A stretch of DNA of 64,000 nt, from NCBI RefSeq assembly GCF_900116225.1, contig NZ_FOZZ01000003.1, positions 310,001 to 374,000 of the forward strand. The letters are read 5' to 3'. The position numbers and the translations under genes were made by a program. The notes beneath the pieces were generated by a model, which was not told the origin of the DNA, ran no database searches, and saw nothing but the letters and a program-made list of their open reading frames with translations. The stretch comes from Sphingobacterium wenxiniae (GTDB lineage: Bacteria > Bacteroidota > Bacteroidia > Sphingobacteriales > Sphingobacteriaceae). Positions 43,768-51,388 of this stretch are shown here, piece after piece (the first letter of the stretch is position 1; each line of letters opens with the position of its first letter).

Positions 43768-44509
43768 TCCATTCGATACAAAACTTAAAGATGATTACAT
43801 ACCGTACTAACTATTCAAAACATACAGCTACTTCCTGCATATATTTATTACCACACAGCATTATAACAACACTATAGATACAACAGTTTCTGCAAGAAAC
43901 ACAACTGCATTACATGACCTTCAAATATACCTATACTCGTTATACAACCTCATGTGCACATACTCAAATGTATGTTATACAATGTAGGTAGTTTTCTTCT
44001 TGCTGTACATAGGATGAACAAGAGATGCAATTAACTATATCATAATGTACACAAACATAAGACTACAGTATAGTGTATCCGTCATTTTGCTACGTAACAT
44101 GCCTTTAAGGAAACATATATTTCGCTAAAAGAGCATGAACTTCACCATAGATTAAACATTCGAACACAATCTGTATATTGCAACTGTATAAAAGACAATA
44201 TACTCTATCTTTTTGAACATGTAGTCTACGTTAAACTACAATGACTGCGACAAAAATCAAGTTGTCGAAAAGATAGACTCCTTACACGATGAAAAAACGA
44301 CACATTTCATCAAGATACAGCACATTGCACAAGCCTACAATGCTATCGTCTTTTTGTTAAAGTCTATTGACTTTGTTGTGCTGAATATTGTCGTTGTTTC
44401 CATGTTACGTAGAAATCCTTACTATTTTATCTTCCTTTACGAGACAATCCTTATCCGAAACTTTTGTTGTAATTGACCATTAATAACAAGAAGCTTTTTA
44501 TCCTACCCC
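43768..44509. other. Long gene-free region
   Basis: About 740 bases with no credible ORF on either strand. The left half (43768-44080) is A/T-rich with small hairpins such as GTTTCT/AGAAAC at 43886-43900 and two copies of GTTATACAA (43939 and 43974). The right half holds the large nested structure at 44090-44412. No terminator is seen directly after the symporter stop at 44510. Confidence 0.7.
44090..44412. ncRNA. Candidate multi-branched structured RNA (strand uncertain)
   Basis: Nested, non-crossing inverted repeats close a 323-base domain: CTACGTAACATG 44090-44101 with 44401-44412, GGAAACA 44109-44115 with 44395-44401, GACAATAT 44194-44201 with 44385-44392, CAGCACA 44318-44324 with 44377-44383, and AAAGTC 44359-44364 with 44369-44374. 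A three-way junction sits inside: 10 bp TCTATCTTTT 44204-44213 with 44268-44277, enclosing 6-bp hairpins 44220-44240 and 44248-44267. Another hairpin GATGAAA/TTTCATC is at 44288-44311. No RNase P, tmRNA or SRP signature was found. The minus strand is co-directional with the symporter; a DNA element with terminal inverted repeats is the alternative. Confidence 0.5.
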
Positions 44510-46021
44510 TTATTTTACGCTCTGCCACTCTTTATCGTTCAACTTTCCCGGAGAGGTTAACCACAACAACAAGAACGTTAGCAACCCATTATACACAATC
44601 AACTCAAAACCTACCTTATAGCCGGTATATGGCAACACATACAATGTCAACAAATAAATTAGAGTAGGAGCAAGTATACAGATGTAAGGCACTAAATTAT
44701 CATTCACTCGTTTTTTTGTCAAAATGCCGAAGGCAAACAATCCCAAAAGAGGACCATACGTATATCCTGCGACCTTGAAAATAGCAGTCACTACCGAATC
44801 ATCATTAATCACATGAAAAAAGACAATGACCAACAACATGACAACCGAAAATGCCAAATGCACAATATTCCGTTGACGCACCAGTTTAGGATCATTAGGA
44901 TTCTCTTTCTTATTGAAGTTCAGAAAATCCACACAATATGAAGTTGTCAATGCTGTCAGTGCTGAATCGGTAGTGGCAAAAGTCGCAGCAGTCAACCCCA
45001 TCATAAACACAATACCTGGTAGGATCCCTAAGTGTCGCAGTGCAATCTCGGGATAGAGATAATCGGATTTGCCCAAGTCGGCAATATTGATACCATTGGC
45101 ATCTGCATAGAAGTATAATAATGCGCCTACACACAAAAAAAAGATATTAATCACAACGAAGATACTGGTGAAAGTCATCATATTTTTCTGAGCTTCACCA
45201 ATAGTTTTCATACTTAAATTCTTTTGCATCAAGTCCTGATCCAGACCTGTCATCGCAACGGTCACAAAGATCCCACCAATCAGATGTTTCCAAAAATGAC
45301 GGGTATCTCCCAGCAGGTTTTCCCAGACAAATACCTTAGAGTACGAGCTCTCTTTAATTTTTTCCATCGCCTCTGGTATACTCCAACCCAAACCATCTGC
45401 CATAAAATAAATAGATAAAAAAACAGCAAGCACTAAAAAGGTTGTTTGTAGAATATCCGTAATAAGAATAGTTTTTAGCCCTCCTTTATTGGTGTACACC
45501 CATATCAATAGCAAGCAGGCCGCTACTGTCACTATAAAAGGGATATTCCAAGTGTCAAAAATATAACGCTGCAATACGATAGCAACCAAATATAGCCGGA
45601 AGGCAGAGCCAATTGTTCTTGAAATCAAGAAAATCATTGCGCCAGACTTATAACTTTTGTAGCCCAAGCGTTCCTCCAAATAGGTGTAAATAGATGTGAG
45701 CTGCATCCGATAGTACAACGGCAAAAGCACATAAGCGATGAGAACAAAGCCAATTGCATTTCCCAGAACAAACTGAAAATAGCTGAAATTATTAGGCTGT
45801 AAACCCGCGGGGGCATTGCCAATATCTCCTGGGACGGATATAAAAGTAACGCCCGATAGCGCAACGCCGATCATCCCAAATGCCACCACATACCACTTAG
45901 CACTCCGGTTAGCAACAAAAAAGGTAGAGTTATCGGCGGTTTTGCGGGATGTGAAATACGCTATCCCAAGTAGTATAGCGAAATATACTACCAAAAAAGA
46001 CAATAAAATAAGAGGTGACAT
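44510..46021 (-). CDS. SSS-family sodium:solute symporter, probable MurNAc/amino-sugar uptake
   Basis: A 503-residue inner-membrane protein with about 13 transmembrane helices of the sodium/solute symporter family. Recognisable parts are the N-terminal ILLGIAYFTSRKTADNSTFFVANRS, GVALSGVTFISVPGDIG (helix 2, sodium site) and MGLTAATFATTDSALTALTTSY (helix 8), which carries the conserved Ser/Thr sodium ligands. It is the last gene of the peptidoglycan locus, 116 bases after murQ, with a 10-bp hairpin between them. SSS transporters take up sugars and sialic acid; by context the substrate is MurNAc or a related amino sugar, which is inference. Confidence 0.85.
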   Translation of the reverse strand: MSPLILLSFLVVYFAILLGIAYFTSRKTADNSTFFVANRSAKWYVVAFGMIGVALSGVTFISVPGDIGNAPAGLQPNNFSYFQFVLGNAIGFVLIAYVLLPLYYRMQLTSIYTYLEERLGYKSYKSGAMIFLISRTIGSAFRLYLVAIVLQRYIFDTWNIPFIVTVAACLLLIWVYTNKGGLKTILITDILQTTFLVLAVFLSIYFMADGLGWSIPEAMEKIKESSYSKVFVWENLLGDTRHFWKHLIGGIFVTVAMTGLDQDLMQKNLSMKTIGEAQKNMMTFTSIFVVINIFFLCVGALLYFYADANGINIADLGKSDYLYPEIALRHLGILPGIVFMMGLTAATFATTDSALTALTTSYCVDFLNFNKKENPNDPKLVRQRNIVHLAFSVVMLLVIVFFHVINDDSVVTAIFKVAGYTYGPLLGLFAFGILTKKRVNDNLVPYICILAPTLIYLLTLYVLPYTGYKVGFELIVYNGLLTFLLLWLTSPGKLNDKEWQSVK

Positions 46022-46052
46022 AATTGTATGTTTAAGTTATAAAAGTGACGGA

Positions 46053-46087
46053 AGTGATGAAGGTTACGGAGGAGGTTCTTCATCACT
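46053..46087 (-). other. murQ-symporter intercistronic hairpin
   Basis: AGTGATGAAG (46053-46062) and CTTCATCACT (46078-46087) form a perfect 10-bp stem with a 15-base loop and no T-run. This could stabilise or process the mRNA between the two genes. Confidence 0.5.
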
Positions 46088-46137
46088 GTCCTAACCTACA
46101 CCACCATCATCACTTGCATGATAATGGATAGTTTGTT

Positions 46138-46947
46138 TTATTTTTCTTGGTAGCTTTCAATAGCCTTTCTGACGTTACCAAATTCTTCCAACAGTGCTGA
46201 CGCCGTGTCTTCATCCAATCCCGTCTCATCCATCACCATGCGTACCCCACGTGCCACCAATTTCACATTGGATAGTTGCATATCAACCATTTTATTCCCT
46301 TTCACACGTCCTAATTGAATCATAACAGACGTGCTGAGCATATTGAGTACTAATTTCTGCGCTGTTCCGGATTTCATACGTGTAGATCCTGTAACGAATT
46401 CAGGACCAACAACAACTTCTACCGGATATTGAGCCACCTGTGCAATCGGCGAGCCGTCATTGCACACGATACAACCCGTAGCAAGCCCTGCCTCATTCGC
46501 TTTTTCCAAGCCTCCGATAACGTATGGGGTCGTGCCAGAAGCAGCAATCCCCACAACCACATCATTTTGGTTAACACCAAATTCTTCCAAATCTTTCCAG
46601 GCTTGCTCTTCGTCATCCTCTGCAAATTCCACAGCCTTACGAATTGCAACATCTCCTCCGGCAATCAGACCGACAATCCAGTCAAAAGGAACGCCAAAAG
46701 TAGGTGGACATTCCGAGGCATCCAATATGCCTAAACGTCCACTGGTACCGGCACCTATATAAAAAAGCCTTCCTCCTTTTTTCATCTTCTCCACAGCCAC
46801 CTTCACCAAAGGTTCCAACTGAGGAATAGCTCTTTCCACCGCATCAGGAACGGTTTTGTCCTCTTTATTGATATTTGTCAATAATTCTGTTACGGACATT
46901 TTATCCAAATCCTGATAATTCGACTCCTTTTCTGTTACTCTTACCAT
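46138..46947 (-). CDS. murQ: N-acetylmuramic acid 6-phosphate etherase MurQ
   Basis: A 269-residue SIS-domain enzyme that cleaves the D-lactyl ether of MurNAc-6-phosphate to give GlcNAc-6-phosphate and lactate in the cytoplasm. The sugar-phosphate motif GAGTSGRLG lies at residues 65-73 and the catalytic region LDASECPPTFG at 75-85, where Glu79 corresponds to the E. coli catalytic Glu83. GPEFVTGSTRMKSGTAQK is also typical. It is slightly shorter than the E. coli protein (298). Its place between cell-wall hydrolases and a symporter supports MurNAc catabolism. The kinase that makes its substrate is not in the window. Confidence 0.96.
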   Translation of the reverse strand: MVRVTEKESNYQDLDKMSVTELLTNINKEDKTVPDAVERAIPQLEPLVKVAVEKMKKGGRLFYIGAGTSGRLGILDASECPPTFGVPFDWIVGLIAGGDVAIRKAVEFAEDDEEQAWKDLEEFGVNQNDVVVGIAASGTTPYVIGGLEKANEAGLATGCIVCNDGSPIAQVAQYPVEVVVGPEFVTGSTRMKSGTAQKLVLNMLSTSVMIQLGRVKGNKMVDMQLSNVKLVARGVRMVMDETGLDEDTASALLEEFGNVRKAIESYQEK

Positions 46948-47019
46948 ATTACAAATAAAAAAACTATTACAAATATGCGAATTTCAAAACAAAACACGCA
47001 CAAACCTGCATAAATTTTA

Positions 47020-49482
47020 TTAATCTAACATTTCGTTTATAGGGAGAAAATCATATCCCCTGTCCCTCAATACTTGGATAATATCTTCCAAGCGGTCATA
47101 TAGCTTATCTTTTCTTCGCTTATCAACGCCTAAATGTATCAAAATTATATGACCATTTAGCCCTTTTTCTTTTTCCGTTTGCAATAATTGCTCAAAAATT
47201 TTTTCCGAGGTCATATATCGTGTTCCCATTTCCGGATAAGTGTAATCCGCAGCCGTCCGCAAACCCGGCGTATAATTTACCGCCTCAATACGTTCGGCAT
47301 TTGCCCACCGCACAATATCATGATTATACCATTCATATGAGGGCATGAAAAATGTAGCTTCTTCCCTACGGATACCAAAACTTGCCAATGCCGTATAATT
47401 AGCTTCCAGATCCCTTTTGAAATCTTCTTCTACGACCAGTGTACTATCTCTATTTTCCCATGTGGCATACAACAAATGCTTATCCGAATGCGGGCCAATA
47501 TAATGGTTCTTCCTAATCTTGTTTATAAAACTTTGATTTTCTTTATTTCTTAGAAAATCCCCTGTTAGAAAGAAACTTGCTTTCACCTTTTGTTTTTTCA
47601 GTACACGGGCTACAGTCTCATTCCCATCATTAAAGTCATGCGCCGTAAATACAAGGCTAATCTGCTTTTTATTACCATCCCCTTGCACAATAGCACCATA
47701 TTCATCTTTTTTCACTTGTTGGACAGATTCCTGTGAAGACAAGAGATAAATCAAAGAAGCTGTACCGTCCATCGTCGGTTCGTTCGTGCTATAATCCCCA
47801 TAGTCATCATGATAAACGACCAAATCGCTCTGAAATTCGGCATATTCATCTTGCTCGTGCAATTGTATCCCGATAAGGTTATTAAAGATAGCTGCATACA
47901 CAGGACCATCCACCAGTCCTCCATCAATTGGATAGTTATGCAGATGGGTAAAAGCAGAATGAGGATCTACTGGGGTATCTCCCCACGCAGGCAGACCATA
48001 TACCATGCTCGTCCCCCATGGATTAACACCAAACAGCCAATCAATATTGGCTTGCATCAATTCGTCATAACTTGCATCATTCGTCAAATCTTTATACCAC
48101 AGACATTGCATGGCAAAGGCGACTGTCAGATTATTGCTGCACCAGATAAAAGGTACACCACGATAAAAAGCATTTTGCTTAGCTCTGTCCCACACTTGCT
48201 CTATCCCATTTTTATAATAGGAAATAACTTCCTGACGCGGCTCTCCTTGTAGGTTTTTTGCCAACTCATAATGCCCGAGATTAATAAAAGGATAATATTG
48301 ATAATGGTTTGCGGTATCACGAACCATCCAAGGGGTTATAGGTTCTTCTTTGGCAAAAGTTAATGCCTTCTCTAAGTATTCCTGTTTTCCGGTCTGTTGG
48401 TACATCGTCGCGTATGCCAACTCCATATCATCCACCCAATTGTCTTCTGCATAGATATAAGGAGATTTGACAGAGACTGTTTGGGTAACACCTAATTTCT
48501 TATGTGCGTAGTCAAAGGCTGTTCGTGCTTTGCCTGTCAGCATTTGACTATAGTCGGTATCTTTTTCACGAAAGATAGCTGCTCCCAGATTAAAAGCACT
48601 AGCAAACTTTGAAGCCGTAGAACTTGTTCCTGTTGTATTATTGAGAAACTTCCCTCTTTGCTGTGGTTCACCGTCGATAAAGTAAACCGGCCGTTCATAA
48701 CCTCGACCATAATAAGGATCTTCACCGGGCATACGCATAGCTGCATGATCACGGTCATCCGCTATTTGATTAAACATAATATGAGGCTCGGGGTGCATTT
48801 TCAACAACCAATCAAGTCCCCATTTTGCCTCATCCAGCACATCCTTAACACCATTCGCCCCAGATAATCCGTTGGCTTGCTTATGATCCGTAAAGGCATG
48901 CGGAAAGTCCCGATAAGCAGCCAGTAGGTGATATGTCGCATTGGCGGAAGTAGTTGCATATTGCAGATAATCGGAAGCATCATGCCAACCGCCGCCCACA
49001 TCTACATGTGTACTATCTGGCAAGCCTACAGACGCTGCATACATGGTAAAACCATCGTGTGTATGGCAGCTATCTTTCAAAAAGGGATTAAAGAGTGTAC
49101 GTTGTTGCCGCATATAGCGCAGTGCAAAATCTGCCGTGCCGTTATAAACATCATCTGCTATACGGATAATGTGGGACTTTACCCCATCCACCTCAACGAT
49201 ATATGTTCCTTTTTGTCTTACAGCCGAAAAATCCAATCGATAGGACTGTACAAAAGCACCATACGCGCCAAAAGGTGCAGAAGGTTTCCCTTTGAATACC
49301 ACTTTATCGGACTTTGCATCACGCAGAACAAAATCATGGATTGGCAGATCGCTCTTGCTGACCCACACGGCTACTTTTTTAGCCTGTTCTCTATACCCCA
49401 GCTGATTGACACGTATCCATGTGTCCTGCGCAAAGGAGAGCTGCACAACCAGCGTAATGAACAACAACAAAATACATCTCAT
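47020..49482 (-). CDS. GH9 glycoside hydrolase fused to a CE4 polysaccharide deacetylase
   Basis: An 820-residue exported protein with a signal peptide (1-19). Domains in order: an Ig-like CelD_N domain (about 20-110), a GH9 (alpha/alpha)6 domain (about 115-585), and a NodB/CE4 deacetylase (about 605-818). The GH9 catalytic pair is in GGWHDASDY (D168, D171) and the general acid is E568 in STNEPTMDG. CE4 motif 1 is TAHDFNDG (D616 or D619), the HxxxH zinc site is H665/H669 in GPHSDKH, and the C-terminal motif is LIHLG (H783). GH9 enzymes usually cut beta-1,4-glucan or chitosan-type chains, so an N-acetylated wall glycan is a plausible target. Its ATG overlaps the previous stop by four bases. 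Confidence 0.88.
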   Translation of the reverse strand: MRCILLLFITLVVQLSFAQDTWIRVNQLGYREQAKKVAVWVSKSDLPIHDFVLRDAKSDKVVFKGKPSAPFGAYGAFVQSYRLDFSAVRQKGTYIVEVDGVKSHIIRIADDVYNGTADFALRYMRQQRTLFNPFLKDSCHTHDGFTMYAASVGLPDSTHVDVGGGWHDASDYLQYATTSANATYHLLAAYRDFPHAFTDHKQANGLSGANGVKDVLDEAKWGLDWLLKMHPEPHIMFNQIADDRDHAAMRMPGEDPYYGRGYERPVYFIDGEPQQRGKFLNNTTGTSSTASKFASAFNLGAAIFREKDTDYSQMLTGKARTAFDYAHKKLGVTQTVSVKSPYIYAEDNWVDDMELAYATMYQQTGKQEYLEKALTFAKEEPITPWMVRDTANHYQYYPFINLGHYELAKNLQGEPRQEVISYYKNGIEQVWDRAKQNAFYRGVPFIWCSNNLTVAFAMQCLWYKDLTNDASYDELMQANIDWLFGVNPWGTSMVYGLPAWGDTPVDPHSAFTHLHNYPIDGGLVDGPVYAAIFNNLIGIQLHEQDEYAEFQSDLVVYHDDYGDYSTNEPTMDGTASLIYLLSSQESVQQVKKDEYGAIVQGDGNKKQISLVFTAHDFNDGNETVARVLKKQKVKASFFLTGDFLRNKENQSFINKIRKNHYIGPHSDKHLLYATWENRDSTLVVEEDFKRDLEANYTALASFGIRREEATFFMPSYEWYNHDIVRWANAERIEAVNYTPGLRTAADYTYPEMGTRYMTSEKIFEQLLQTEKEKGLNGHIILIHLGVDKRRKDKLYDRLEDIIQVLRDRGYDFLPINEMLD

Positions 49483-51329
49483 CGCAAATTAAATTTCATA
49501 ATCACCCCATCCATCGTTGAAGCAACGACCTGTTTATCATCAAGAATCAATATAGGGTTAATCATCCCGTTGGACAGTTTATACTGCCACAAAACCTCTC
49601 CTGACTCTTTATCCACAGCGGACAATAGCCCAGAATGACTTGGCACAAATACTTTTCTTCCTCCGGAAGTAATAGCCGATGGTGTTAATTCATAGGGTAA
49701 TTGCAATTTTGAAGTCCAAACCACTTCCATGTTATCTGCATTTGTTGAAATCCCTAACAGATTTCCATCCATTGTCTTTACATAAACGTAGTTTCCATCT
49801 TCCGATAAACCCATGGATTCACGGACACGAATCGGATCTTTCTTTTCACGCCATATTACCTCCCCATTATCTGCATCCAAACAAGTCATAAACCGATCGG
49901 GAGCGACAATAAAAATCCGATTATTCACAGCTATGGGATAGCAGGCTGCAGCGGAAAACATACGGTTCTTATGCCCATTGTCCCATGACCAGAGAATCTT
50001 TCCGTCTTTTTTATTCAGTGCATAAAACCCATTACCCCAATCACCAAAAATAACTTTATCCTTATAAATTGTAGGTTTAGCTGAAACATAACCTTTCAGC
50101 TCATCAAAAGTCCATAATACCGTTCCTTTCTCCACATCAATAGCGCGAAAACCACCATCTGACCCACCAATAAATGCAACACCATCTTCTACTGCAGGGC
50201 TGCCCAATACCGCTTTACCGGTCCGCACCTTCCACTTCAACATTCCCGTCTCTGCATCCAAGCCATAAATATGGTGGTCAGAAGAACCTACAACGACCAC
50301 ACCTTGCCATACTGCAGGAGTAGAGTAGACTTTTCCTCCAGTTGTATATTCCCAACGTTTTTCACCGCTTCCCGTGCTGAGCGCATATACTTTACCCATG
50401 GTATTTGCTGTAATCAGCAAATCGCCATAAACGGCAAACCCCGTCCCTAAATCACTGTCATCCTGAAACGACCAAGCTTTGGACACTTCGCCGATATATC
50501 GCTCATTGACTGAAAAATCAGGTCTTTTATACATTTTCACGTCTTTCTCGAAGTGATGATTTCGTAAAGGCACTTGCAACCAGCTTTCTTCCGTACGCCA
50601 CAAAGGCCTACGCAGCTCATAGGTAGCCTGGTTATCATCAATCGAGATAATATTATATCCACCAACAGTGTCATTCGCCCGCAGGTTAGAACGCCCCATC
50701 ACTCCCGGGATGCCCTCCCAATCGTATAGCTTGTTCTGATGTCCGTGACCACACATCGCCAATTGCACATTACGCTGCTTCAAGCGATCGACAGCTTCAT
50801 ACCAATTGTTTAAGGAAGAATCCTGAGGATAGTGGTTAATATAGATAAGCGGTGTTTCTTTATCTGGATTAGCTGCAAAAACGGAATCCATCCATACCAA
50901 ATTTTCTCTCGGAATTTGTCCTGGGCTCATTCGCATATTAGGTCCCGAAGTTGTACCCATGAACATATAGCCCTTATGCTGAAAGAAGAATGTTTCTTCA
51001 CCGAACACTTTCCGAAAAGAATTAGCCCCGCTTTCTGACCAATTGCTGTCATGATTCCCCGGGATCACATACCAAGGCAATTGTAAACTATCCAGTATCT
51101 GCTTGGCAAGCAACAATTCATCATCTGAACCAAATTCAGTAATATCTCCTGAAAATATCACAAAATCGACATCTAACTGCTGGTTGAGGTCTTGAACGGT
51201 TCGACGTAAGTCATCAGCACCGGTAGCTCCACCCACATGGGTATCCGTTACTTGGGCAAACCTGAACGGCTGGGCAAATACAGAAGCAACAAAGCAGAAT
51301 CCTGTTAGAAAGAGTATAATTTTTTTCAT
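49479..51329 (-). CDS. Calcineurin-like metallophosphoesterase fused to a PQQ-like beta-propeller
   Basis: A 616-residue exported protein, signal peptide 1-20 (ending VFAQ). Residues 21-270 are a metallophosphoesterase with VTDTH (D29, H31), SGDITEFGS, PGNHDSNW and CGHGHQ, the full set of di-metal ligands. Residues about 290-616 are a BamB/PQQ-type beta-propeller, with repeats such as VYALSTGSGEKRWEY and IYGLDAETGMLKWKV. The frame is open six codons upstream (ATG 51347), but that ATG falls in a terminator hairpin. It overlaps the GH9-CE4 gene by four bases. A role in dephosphorylating exported or released wall material is inferred from context. Confidence 0.87.
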   Translation of the reverse strand: MKKIILFLTGFCFVASVFAQPFRFAQVTDTHVGGATGADDLRRTVQDLNQQLDVDFVIFSGDITEFGSDDELLLAKQILDSLQLPWYVIPGNHDSNWSESGANSFRKVFGEETFFFQHKGYMFMGTTSGPNMRMSPGQIPRENLVWMDSVFAANPDKETPLIYINHYPQDSSLNNWYEAVDRLKQRNVQLAMCGHGHQNKLYDWEGIPGVMGRSNLRANDTVGGYNIISIDDNQATYELRRPLWRTEESWLQVPLRNHHFEKDVKMYKRPDFSVNERYIGEVSKAWSFQDDSDLGTGFAVYGDLLITANTMGKVYALSTGSGEKRWEYTTGGKVYSTPAVWQGVVVVGSSDHHIYGLDAETGMLKWKVRTGKAVLGSPAVEDGVAFIGGSDGGFRAIDVEKGTVLWTFDELKGYVSAKPTIYKDKVIFGDWGNGFYALNKKDGKILWSWDNGHKNRMFSAAACYPIAVNNRIFIVAPDRFMTCLDADNGEVIWREKKDPIRVRESMGLSEDGNYVYVKTMDGNLLGISTNADNMEVVWTSKLQLPYELTPSAITSGGRKVFVPSHSGLLSAVDKESGEVLWQYKLSNGMINPILILDDKQVVASTMDGVIMKFNLR

Positions 51330-51342
51330 GGGAAGCAGACAA

Positions 51343-51372
51343 AGCAAAAGGTCAAAAAACTGACCTTTTGCT
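51343..51372 (-). terminator. Hairpin after SusD of pair 3
   Basis: AGCAAAAGGTCA (51343-51354) pairs perfectly with TGACCTTTTGCT (51361-51372) around a 6-base loop. It lies between the SusD stop and the phosphoesterase start, so it may reduce transcription of the downstream enzymes. Confidence 0.7.
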
Positions 51373-51388
51373 ATTATTTAAATCGAGA

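Noticed and set aside
44090..44412. RNase P RNA, tmRNA or SRP RNA
   Set aside because: The GAGGAAAGUCC core, a tag-peptide frame ending in Ala-Ala, and the SRP GGAA/AGCAG loop are all absent on both strands.
43768..44509. Origin of replication or CRISPR array in the long gene-free region
   Set aside because: No cluster of DnaA boxes (TTATCCACA-type) and no regularly spaced repeats were found, and dnaA is not nearby although rsmG is 1.1 kb away.
44473..44667. Short plus-strand ORF next to the structured region
   Set aside because: It overlaps the symporter gene in antisense, has biased Thr/Arg-rich composition and no ribosome-binding site.
48928..49638. 236-codon plus-strand ORF over the GH9-CE4 and phosphoesterase genes
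   Set aside because: It is antisense to two coupled, well-supported genes and rich in Cys/Ile/His without any domain.
51330..51347. ATG at 51347 as the phosphoesterase start
   Set aside because: It lies in the arm of the terminator hairpin 51343-51372; the ATG at 51329 starts a standard signal peptide.
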